From positions 24,602,485 through 24,666,484 of the forward strand of contig NC_134027.1 in assembly GCF_964204645.1 (NCBI RefSeq): a DNA stretch of 64,000 nt, written 5' to 3'. The stretch is from Tubulanus polymorphus (taxonomy: Eukaryota; Nemertea; Palaeonemertea; Tubulaniformes; Tubulanidae). The notes under the pieces were generated by a model, which was not told the DNA's origin, searched no databases, and worked only from the letters and a program-made list of their open reading frames with translations. The position numbers and the translations under genes were made by a program. Positions 49,523-59,198 of this stretch are shown piece after piece; position 1 is the stretch's first letter; every line of letters starts with the position of its first letter.

Positions 49523-50566
49523 ATGCCTTCTAATACAAATATCACTGATGATCTGAGCGCAATTTGTCCAATCAGAACCGTCTATGTCCACGTACACCAC
49601 ATATACCTACTCGGTATTGGTCCGCTATGCGTAATTGGACTGATTTTCAATTGTATCATTTTCCTGACAATCAGACGCCGACAGGTGCGTGACACCGGTA
49701 ACCAGACGAATTCCTTCCTATTGCAACTATTAGCGATTAGCGACGGTTGTTTTTTGATGATTTCATTCGTATTTTTTGTCGTGCGACATTTGTATGATCG
49801 ACTTCGCTACGCAAATGAAATAATGGTCTACAAATTGGACGATACATCAATCGGTTATATTTTCTTCTTCGCTACGATTTTTCCATATTTCTTCGCCCAA
49901 CAGATCCGCAGTTGGGTCGTCGTCACAATGTCCGTCGATCGATTTCTGCACATTCGCTTCCCGTTTTGGGCTCGAAAATATGCCACGGTACAATTTTACA
50001 AAACTGTCTTCGTAGCCAACATCGTAACATCGGCTTTTGTGCATTTATTCACGGGGTACCTTACACACGGCACCGTTCTAAAACCACACCCATGTCTACA
50101 AGGACGGTCCAAGTATTTTCGAAAAATTTATAGATTTGTCAGTCAAGATTTTTTGAGATGGTATAATAGCATTTCCTATTTTGTGTTTCTGATCGGTGTT
50201 CCACTGTTAGTTTTATGCTGCGTAAACATTTTGCTGATCTCAGCAGTCCGTCGTGCCACCAAATCATCCAAGTCGCTTGCCGCAGACGGCGATTCCTCCA
50301 CCGGCGAGTCCCGGGCGCAGAATCACGCAACTTTGATGGTGATCGCTGCCGTGGCTGTGTTTATATTATGTGAAAGCCCGGCTTGTGTTGACCGCGTTGC
50401 CAGTCTATTTCTTATATACGGTGATTCGTCGAATTTCGTCAATTACGCCCGTAAGGTCAGTCTATTACTTGTAATTCTAGATTCGGTTCTGAATTTTCCG
50501 GCTTACTGTCTCATCAGCAAAAGATTTCGTAGTCACGTACGACAGTTTATAAATCTTCGACATTAG
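49523..50566 (+). CDS. Rhodopsin-family GPCR, tandem copy 2
   Basis: An intronless 347-residue receptor and paralogue of the gene at 46921. The start is the ATG at 49523, which matches the copy 1 initiator; the codon 12 bp upstream is TTG, not ATG. It keeps LLAISDG, MSVDRFLHI, FILCESPA and LDSVLNFPAY. Substitutions relative to copy 1 (about 30 by eye) cluster in extracellular loop 1 (for example RYSDQLT versus RYANEIM), loop 2 (CLPGRARYLE versus CLQGRSKYFR), the third intracellular loop and the tail, while TM3 to TM4 is identical at DNA level. The stop comes early at LRH; in copy 1 the same place reads on. Confidence 0.92.
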   Translation: MPSNTNITDDLSAICPIRTVYVHVHHIYLLGIGPLCVIGLIFNCIIFLTIRRRQVRDTGNQTNSFLLQLLAISDGCFLMISFVFFVVRHLYDRLRYANEIMVYKLDDTSIGYIFFFATIFPYFFAQQIRSWVVVTMSVDRFLHIRFPFWARKYATVQFYKTVFVANIVTSAFVHLFTGYLTHGTVLKPHPCLQGRSKYFRKIYRFVSQDFLRWYNSISYFVFLIGVPLLVLCCVNILLISAVRRATKSSKSLAADGDSSTGESRAQNHATLMVIAAVAVFILCESPACVDRVASLFLIYGDSSNFVNYARKVSLLLVILDSVLNFPAYCLISKRFRSHVRQFINLRH

Positions 50567-50605
50567 CCCTTTAACCACGCCGGAATGTTCGAACACGCGG
50601 TCCGA

Positions 50606-50700
50606 ATGAGATCTAGTTTCACAGTTATGAGTTTGAGGTAACTCTGAGCTAAAATAAGTTCGTTTTCAATAAATTTACTCCCAGAAAACTCAGAAATGCG
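50606..50700. mobile_element. CCAGTTCCAC-family element after GPCR copy 2
   Basis: ATCTAGTTTCACAGTTATGA, then CTGAGCTAAAATAAGTTCGT, which is also present word for word after copy 1. The right end is eroded. Confidence 0.5.
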
Positions 50701-52118
50701 CAGTTTTTCTTGCCTTTAGAATTCTTTGGGACGAATATCAAATTCAAACAAAGCGCGAGTTTTAGGTTTTTTCTAGACCTGGGGCTTTTCGATGGGCTTT
50801 CTATACGTTCAGCGCTCAGTTTTGTTAGTTAATACCTAATCGTTGGAGGTAAGCTTCCTTGGTCGTATGGGCTCATCCCGAAATGTGGCGGTTTGGAAAA
50901 TATCCGTGTATGATTTGCGTGCGAATGAATTCGCGAGATCGAGGTTGGTATATTCAGGCGAATTCGGCGCGCCAATTGAGAAATTTGAGGAGGAATTCAA
51001 GGTTGTCTATGAGGCAAGCAATAATCTGGTTTTAAAGATGACTATGAAGTCTGATGTATCGCGTTGTCGCATTAGATATTTCAAACAATGAATTCGACAT
51101 TGGAGGAGACGGTTTCAGGGGAATTCGAGAGTTTCGCTTGGGACCCATGAAAATCCATTAAAGATTCAAGGATACTACAGTTCACGCCGCTTACCTCGTA
51201 TTATTTATATATAAACGGTGCTAATCATACCTGAGCAATTGTGCACTAACTTCAATTTAACAACTGTGTATCGTTAAACAGTGTTAAAGATCGTTAAGGC
51301 GGTCCATCACTTAATTCTAAAGTAAAACGAGTATGGTTTAAATCGGGAACCGGGAAAATTTCCGCTGTGATTCGACGTAAAAACTTTCTAGAAATAAGAG
51401 TGAAATGTCAAATCTTTGCATGAGAATATATTTTATTATGCACCATTACGATTTTGATATGTATAAAATAAACGTCATTATAAATGCTACATATAACTAT
51501 ACGTGTATATATATTTAACAGACGACAGTGTCATCGAAACCCCATATGACGTCATCAAATGATGTGCAGTGACAGAAACTTGCGTAAGATTAGCGCAGAA
51601 AACACGTTCTCCAGGTGTGGGTTATAAATGTTTCGATCAAATCTAGAGTTTGAATTCGTTAATTTCAAATATTTCCAAGTCTATCTTCTCCATCACTGTG
51701 GAGCTGCTTCTCTGGTGACGTCATAGGAGGAATAAATGGAGGCAACAATTATATGATGATTGTCTTATTATGAGATTACGTAATAAAGAGATTCTTATAC
51801 AGGTTTTATCTTAATTTTCATCGATAAATGTAGAAAATTAACAGATATTTTTACTAATCAAATAAAACATAGTTTTTTAATTGATTAACATTATCAAAGC
51901 CATACATTCAATTCTTAAAGCAGAAACAGGGATCAGTGACTCTAGGGCAGGTCGAATTTGGCCCAGGTCAAAAACGCTGTGTGATTCCAGCTTTTATCTT
52001 ATTAGGTGAAGTCAAGGCTGATACTTACTAACGAGATATTGAGTCAAGTAAAAACATATCATTGAGATTCAAATTTTTGCAATTCAAGATTCTTTGCATA
52101 ACCATCATCTTCAAGCGG
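50701..52118. other. Intergenic region between GPCR copy 2 and amnionless
   Basis: Up to about 51030 it is duplicated flank. The rest is AT-rich, presumably including the 3' UTR of amnionless (minus-strand AATAAA at 51437-51432 is a distant candidate). No other gene seen. Confidence 0.5.
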
Positions 52119-55100
52119 TTATATGTAGCTATCGTCGTAGTCTTCGAGTCCCGTTCCGATTTCAGTAACCGACAAATCCGCACCACCGTACACCGGGTTA
52201 ACCCTAATATCCGGATCGACGAATGACGGATCGTGGAAAAAATCCTACAATATTGAAAGCAACCGGTTTAGAAATAACTCTCAAACTCCTTTCAGTGCAA
52301 GTACCCTACAATGCAGTGTATAATCCACCCACCCTATATTATGCCTTCCCAGTGGTGCAGTGTATCCATGCTATTATTGATTAGTTTAAATTGACATTGA
52401 AAAGGTGGCTGCATCTGTCAAACATTCTAAATATTATCAACTAATGATACACTGCACCTCAGTGTAGATACACAGCACCTCAGTGTAGATACAATATCAG
52501 TTTTCCTGCGATATTAACACACTGGGGTGGTATTTCCAACATTTTCAGACGATCTTTGGCATTTTAGGGTATGGAAAGCGTTGCTTCAACATCAGTCTTA
52601 CCTTCATCGGGTTGTCATACATAGGATTATCAAAACCTCGACTGATATCGGCGGGCGGCGTATCCAAGGTTACGTCGACGTAGCTGACAGAGGGCGCCAC
52701 GTCGTCGTCATCCTTACCGGTGAATTTACTGAACGTGATCAAATCAAAATCAATCAAAGGCTCGCCTCGCCTGAAAATAGATCAATAAATCATCAGAGTC
52801 AAATTAAACCCACACGACTGTGGTACTGTATCCAAGTTACACAATTTTTGTAAATCTACCTTCTCTTCATCAAAATAAAGATGATAAGACAAACGATAAG
52901 CAGGATGAATATAATCGCCAGTATGATTCCGGCAATTGCTCCTTTACTCAGAGTCGGCGTTGAATTGACTGTTTTTGAAGCCGATGGGGTTGAATCCGGT
53001 TTATGTAACGGTTTCCCAGACGTATCCATCACTATAGATTTGATATTGAACTTGTGTTGTCCGTCAAGATCTGAAACGAACGTTAATGTTCATGACTAGA
53101 TATAATGAGTTTTCAAGGAGCTTTAAAGGAGAAAATTTCAAATTTCAGTAGATTTCTACTATGTCTACGACATATATTACGTCTGATACGCAGTGGAAAA
53201 CTGTATATGAACTAATGTTGTTTTTATATCAGGGGCTCATTTGGACTAGTTTCAAGACAAAATACATGTATTATCCATTTTCAGAAGAAACCCTGATGTG
53301 ATGGCCGTTTATCAGGGGTGGTATATCGGTAATTAACTGCACTTGACTCACTTAATACACGCATAGTTATCATACACACAGATGCGGTATTAACCTTTTC
53401 AGTGCCTTGTCACTGCAGTGCGGTGTATAACACAGCAACGACTGAGCTAGTATAACACACCACAGTGCTATGATATAATATGTTATTAGTTTTTATCTCT
53501 TAAAATGATGTTAGCACCTAGTGAAATATACAGTCAAATAAAGTTAAATATAAGTAACTAACGATACACCGCACCTTGGTGTAGATGCACTAAAGCAGTG
53601 CCTGTTGTTAAACACACAGGGGCGGAATTATCTCTCAGCACTGGAAGGGTTAAACTTTTTTATCTTACCATTGATCAGATAATCGTATAATTGCTTTGCG
53701 ACGGTTTTCGATATTTCTCCTCCCTGATAATCGACTAGCACAACCACTAATCTGCCGTCCTTCAGTTTCGTCATACCGGACATTATCGATTTCGCATTTT
53801 CGCCCTAAGAGAGACAAAGAAATCTTATTGCCAGCTTCATATCAATTTTCTTCAAGGATTACCCCGGTAAGCTTTGAAGTTAGCTTTTATGCGGGCATGG
53901 TATCGAAACAATCTACAGCCTGCAGCCTTGAGGCACTCAATACATTTTTTCACCATTCCAATTTTTGATTGTCTACACTTCACATGTGCTTGGTTTTTAA
54001 CTTTGACATTTTTTGCATATGTAATGAGCTGCTAACAACAGACATTTTATCAGCACACTTTCAAAAACTGATCGCCCACACTTCACATGTGTTCAGTGTT
54101 TCACCCAAGACATTTTTGATCGAAAATGAACTACAAACACCAGACATTAGAAATATCATCAGCACATTTCCAAAAACTGATCGTCCACACTTCTGCTGAT
54201 CAATCAATACCCGCATAAGTAAATGGGAATGTACGAACCTTATTCAAATAATTTTCGTGAAGCATCGCGTGAAATTTACGCAAATTGAATCCGAGACCGA
54301 ATTTCAGCTTCATTTGAACTCCTACAAAGACAGAACAAATAAACTTGAAATCCCCTGACAACCACGTTTGCAATCCAATTACATCATAGGCCAGATGAAC
54401 TCGGAATTTTTCACATTTTCCGAACAACTTTTCCAAATCTTTCCGTATAATTTGCAATAACAAAATTTACGGTTATTGATCACTATCTGGACGGATTAAA
54501 ATCAAATTAAAATAAAAACTTTTCATATCATTTCTCTGCATGAGTTCCAAGCTTCAGTATATGGCAAAAAATTGGATCCAAACATTTTTACAGTTATTTT
54601 TCTTCATTTATCTCCGCACATTGTCATGATTTCAAAAACTTCACAAATCTTTCACAATTTTTTCAGCAGAATCCATTTTGCGCGAATTATTCCACAATTT
54701 CGCACATCAATCTGCAGACCGTTGTTACCGAGTTCTACATACCGCATTGTCTGCAACAAGCTCCCACCGATTCTATCGGGCTGCTGCATTTCAACGCCGG
54801 GCACCGTTCGGCGTTGTGTATTTCGTCACAAATATCCGTCTGCACTTGCTGAAATTTGTGAAAACAAAAGATTCCCCGTGAATTATAGAATGAAAACCCT
54901 CTATACAGAGTCTGAAGCAGTCAGACTGCATCCACCCAGGCAGGGATTCCGACCTTTTTCGTGATTTCGCGCACCAAGACACAAAAAGCTGCAATAAAAT
55001 GTAAAAAAATATCCTGCAACAAAAAGTTAGTAATTTCAGGCCATTCTACTAATCCTGAATACAGGGTTCTTACAGGTTTCCCAGTTTCATTTTCCATAAC

Positions 55101-58100
55101 TTTTCCATACATTTTCAATACCCAGGTAATAAATTTTCTGCACCCCTAATTTACACATCGCCAACCTAGTACAGGCAATGTAGGCCCATTGTAAGTAGAG
55201 TCGAACCTCGTTAGTACAATGTCTGTGGGAAAATGAAAAATCATCTTACTGAATTTCGTATGATTAACCATTTGATAAAAACAAATCCATAACTACAGTA
55301 AACGTCTTACTTGGACACGGCCAACTCGGAATTTTGACGAACACGGACAAAAATTGAATCGTTTTTTCCGACATGCTAACGTGATTTCCTATTCCTAAAT
55401 TCGGACTTCGCTTACCTCGGACCAATTTTGCCGGTCCCAGTTTGTCAGAGTTTTGGTGTACTTCAATTCCATAGGTATCCGAAATTACCATGTTCTACGA
55501 AAATATGCATTACCGAGGTTTTCTGGTTGTAAGCCGAACCGTACTGACGAGGCTCGACTGTAAATAAGTACTAATTATCGATACCAGAACCATTGACACA
55601 TCCTCCCCCGGCAGGGATTCGAACCTGATGGCATCGAGATTGCCACGGCACGAAACCCTGCCATAATCGACCGAGTGCGCAGATACATGCGCAGTTCAGA
55701 TGATGTGATTTTTAGCCAATCAGAAATCCTGTTTTATTTTAGCCCGGGTTTTCCCATTTATAGTTCTTCCTTGAAATTTGCCTCAACGATTATACAACGA
55801 GCAATCTGATTGGTGCCGCCAGTTTTCGTTCGGAAAGCTGCGCATGTACCTGCACACCCGGTCTACTGATGCAGGGGTTCGTGCCGTGGCTGAGTGTAGC
55901 GATGCCATCAGGTTCGAGTCCCTGCAGAGGGAGGATGCCATTGACAAAGTACATTCATAAAGTTTCTTTTGGAATAGGTTAGTAAGAGATTTAGCCATAC
56001 AGCCTAAAATTCAAAATAGAAGGAAGATATCATTTTCAAACAATCTTCTGATTTCCCATACCATTTCTATAGCCATAGTCACGAGAAAAAAAAAAAAATT
56101 CCATAGCATTTCCAGGGCCTGGGAAAAGAATTCCCATTTTCGAAAAAACCCGTTAGAACCACTTCAAACTCGGACAGTCGCGAACGAATGAAACCTACCG
56201 CCGTTTGATTCTTACAGAAGCACGCCATGTTAAACATGTCGTCGCAACTCCTGTACGACGACCTCACGTAAACGCGACCGCGCGTCAAACGGAATTCTCC
56301 TTTGCCGTCGCCGACGAAATCATGGAACATCCGCGAATTATATTTCTGAAATTATACAAACGATTACTAGAACAATATAAACACGTATACATGTATGCGT
56401 ATCATGGATTGTTTGGAAAAAAAGGGTATAGAATGCTGGCTGAACTTTTAATAAAATTATAATTACACTAATTAATTTTTTAACTGTTCAATATTTCTGT
56501 ATTGTCTTAATTTCATTGTGAGCATCGTAAAGCTCTGTGTTTATTTTATAGTAAAGCGCTATTAAAGGAAATAAATTATCATTAACCCTTTCAGTGCTAA
56601 CTTATTAATACCCTATAGTGCTGGAGATAATTTGAAAATTTTTTTAAATTCCACCCTAGTGTGTTGAATAACGGGAATACCACTATAGTGCGTCTACACC
56701 CCGGCGGGGTATATCGTTAGTTACTAATATTTCACTATGTTTGACAGGTGCTGCCTTTTTTCAAGAGAGATAATTACTAATTACTAAATATATCAATACA
56801 TCGCAGTGCGGTGTACTAGCAAAATCTATCACTGATTTATACACCGCACTGCGGTGTAGACGCACTGAAAGGGTTAAAGAGATTATTATCATTAATCGGT
56901 GTGAATACCATTTTTTCAGTAGCCTGATTACTCCAAGCTCTAAGACACTGATCTATCTACCCAACAAAGAATGCACTGTATATATCAAAACCTGTACATC
57001 TGAAGATACTAAGTATCGAATATCGTAAACCAGCTTACCTTACCGCGGATATAAACCGTTCCTAAATACCGACTGCCCGATGTCTTCGAATGAATGTCGA
57101 TGAAGAACGAACTGTTTTTCGGGAATACGATATTATCGTACACGCAAGGCACGGCTTCGTACGGTAGAACGCTCTTCTCGACGCAGGCGCCACCTAGCGA
57201 TTGCGTCAGACACCAATTATCCGGATTGAACAGATTTTTCGGTTCCGTCCGATTGAAGCGTATTTCTGAAGATAGAAAAATAGATTCGTTCGATGAGATA
57301 TATCAGAATCACCAGGAATTCTCAACTTAGTCAAAAACCTGCTTAATCCTGGTCAGTTCAATCATGTGTAGTAGCCTAAATTAGTATATCTACAACAGCA
57401 AACTTCTGTGCCTTATAACCTGTGCCCGGTTGAACAGTCATTGCTTAGACTTAAGACCAGTCTAAGACCAACTTAGTTCTATAGCCATCTAACAATTTAA
57501 GACCAGTCTTAAGATTTAAGACCACTTTTTGACTTAAGTCATAACCGTGCAACTGGCCCCTGGGCCCAGTTGCACGGTTGTGACTTAAGTCCAAAAAATG
57601 GTCTTAACTTGTTAGATTAACTATAGAACTAAGTTGGTCTTGGACTGGTCTTAAGTTGTTAGATTGACTACAGAACTATATTAATCTTAGACTGGTCTTA
57701 AGTTGTTAGATTGACTGTAGAACTAAGTTGGTCTTGGACTGGTCTGTATATTCTAATTTTTCATTGCGTGCAAACCTTTTCCGGGACACTCCGTTTTGCT
57801 GACAACCGTCCCCGGTTCTGCGAAACTCAGCGACGAGTCATTTTGTAAAACGAGTGCTCCGTCCATGGGCAGCACCTAAAAAACAAATAAATAACACTGA
57901 ATAGGCAGGACCGATCAACTAATTGAATCTCAGTTATTTCTAAGTTGATACGATAATTTTCGTTTTCTGATGATGAGGTTTAGTAGAAATTGTCGCAGCC
58001 AGCTTATTAATTCATCAATTCATACTTACTAATTCAACAACTGTCGAATAGTTCTGTATATACACAACAGGTGGCGCATCAATGAAATTGAGTTTGTCGT

Positions 58101-58666
58101 TGGCGCAAGGTAATCTTCCGGCGTCCCAGTTCAACGGATTATCAGCGTTCGTATTGTGAATCCATCGTTTCCAGGCAGCATCGCTGTATCCTGAAATAAG
58201 TTCAACTCAAAATTTAAAAGTGACAAATGAAACCTGGATTCTTGGGATGTTCTTTCTGGTCATGCTCCTTCAGTTCAGTCACCATTTTTGGCGGAATTTT
58301 CCGTCACAAATATAAGTGATTACTACAATTGTGCCCGGCCGGTGCCACCACGCCGCAGTCACAGTTTGTATCTTTAAACTTATACCACAAGAAAATGGTA
58401 CAACCAATTTTTAAAATTCTTTCAGAATTCAACGGAACTTTCGATAAGCTTTCATATTATAAGCCAAGGCAAAAGGGGCAACTTGTCTGGCAGGGGTTAA
58501 AAACACAGAAAAAAAAACCTGTGTCAGCAGGTGAAGTCGTGGAAGTTAGACCGGCAAAGAAAATGGATGACAAGCAATTTTCAGCAATGCTCAACTTCAA
58601 GTCAAAATACTCACCACACTGATTGATCAGCACGAATAAAACCACATGAGAAACGTCAAACTTCAT
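52119..58666 (-). CDS. AMN: Amnionless (cubilin partner, type I membrane protein)
   Basis: Amnionless carries cubilin to the cell surface and drives its endocytosis (cubam receptor; vitamin B12 and protein uptake). Eleven exons join in phase: 58666-58615, 58190-58030, 57875-57776, 57265-57039, 56345-56199, 54848-54743, 54321-54239, 53804-53669, 53070-52860, 52770-52602 and 52244-52119. They give 505 residues (human about 453). Order: signal peptide (VVLFVLINQCG); AMN N-terminal motif (WKRWIHNTNADNPLNWDAGR with a following PCAND); VLPMDGALVL; cysteine-rich VWC-like segment (CDEIHNAERCPAL ... CCRQC); TM helix (AIAGIILAIIFILLIVCLII); cytoplasmic tail with GFDNPMYDNP and NPVY. The tail motifs fit clathrin-adaptor binding. 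Exon 4 uses the second of two tandem donors; only that keeps frame. A hAT-like and two piggyBac-like elements sit in introns. Confidence 0.94.
52288..52545. mobile_element. piggyBac-like MITE relative, degraded
   Basis: The left end CCTTTCAGTGC and internal GTGCAGTGTAT and ACTGCACCTCAGTGTAG segments match the elements at 53390 and 56582. The TTAA and right terminus are not clean. It lies in the last amnionless intron. Confidence 0.5.
53390..53653. mobile_element. TTAA-bounded piggyBac-like MITE, copy 1 (264 bp)
   Basis: It starts TTAACCTTTTCAGTGCC and ends GCACTGGAAGGGTTAA, imperfect inverted ends flanked by TTAA on both sides. The interior has inverted CACTGCAGTGCGGTGTAT and ACACCGCACC segments. 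TTAA target duplication with a CCC-starting end is typical of piggyBac-superfamily elements. No transposase. It sits just before an amnionless exon (donor at 53668). Confidence 0.75.
55591..55946. mobile_element. hAT-like 340-bp inverted-repeat element with 8-bp TSD
   Basis: CATTGACA stands at 55591-55598 and again at 55939-55946, a perfect 8-bp duplication. Inside, the left arm (from CATCCTCCCCCGGCAGGGAT) and the right arm (ending CCCTGCAGAGGGAGGATG) are reverse complements over about 100 bp. Each arm contains a B-box-like GGTTCGARTCCCTG and a GTGCCGTGGC block. Eight-bp duplications are typical of hAT transposons. No transposase. It lies in an amnionless intron. Confidence 0.75.
56582..56877. 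mobile_element. TTAA-bounded piggyBac-like MITE, copy 2 (296 bp)
   Basis: TTAACCCTTTCAGTGC on the left and GCACTGAAAGGGTTAA on the right are perfect 16-bp inverted ends including the TTAA target. An internal TACACCGCACTGCGGTGTA palindrome lies near 56840. It is the best-preserved copy and defines the family. Confidence 0.85.
57448..57750. mobile_element. TAAGACCAGTCT-family palindromic repeat, copy 3
   Basis: A head-to-head structure centred near 57563. GACTTAAGTC, a run ending GTGCAACTGGCCCC, then GGGCCCAGTTGCACGG and GACTTAAGTC give about 60 bp of near-perfect palindrome (57531-57591). Outer repeats of TTAGTTCTATAG and CTATAGAACTAA follow. It lies in an amnionless intron. Confidence 0.65.
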
Positions 58667-59198
58667 TTTGAAACCCGGAAATACACACGCCCCAAACACC
58701 GCCGGTAGCGCTATTACTCGGTTGTGGACTTTGAATCCTCGGGGGCTCGGACTTACTTGTAGATGTTATTCAAAATAAAGTAAATGCTTACTTAGGCAAA
58801 ATGGATCCCCAAAATCGACTAAAAACCATCGAAGCAAAGCAAAAAGTACTGTGATTGTGGAAAAATAACTTAATGCGGGAATCAATGAACTGTATTTGGG
58901 GCAAATATTATTATATTGAATTTGTTCGACAAACCAGGAAGTAAATAAAAGCACGTGGTCACATGGGGGCGTTTTGTTTACAGTAATCCGCGGTACAAAC
59001 TATTGCGGGCAAATTCCGATTCTTTTAAAATATCCAAAATAGATTCTCACGGGTAGCGAAGACACAATAAGGAGCTATTACTCATTCGAATACAAGAAGA
59101 TGCGAGTAAATTTGTTCGTCGAAATTTGTGAGTTTGGAGAAAACATTGCGCTATAAATTGTTCCGAAACTGCGCGTGCTGGTGCGAGAACAAAACAAA
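58667..59198. promoter_or_regulatory. Shared divergent upstream region of amnionless and PXK
   Basis: The two start codons are 532 bp apart on opposite strands, so this interval must contain both 5' UTRs and probably both core promoters. No TATA box or CpG cluster is obvious. Confidence 0.4.

Noticed and set aside
50843-51091. 82-codon open frame downstream of GPCR copy 2
   Set aside because: It lies in the duplicated 3' flank. The matching sequence after copy 1 (about 48370-48600) does not keep this frame, so no selection on protein is visible.
57044-57048. First of two tandem donors as the end of amnionless exon 4
   Set aside because: It leaves phase 1 and gives an immediate stop in the next exon; the downstream donor keeps the frame.
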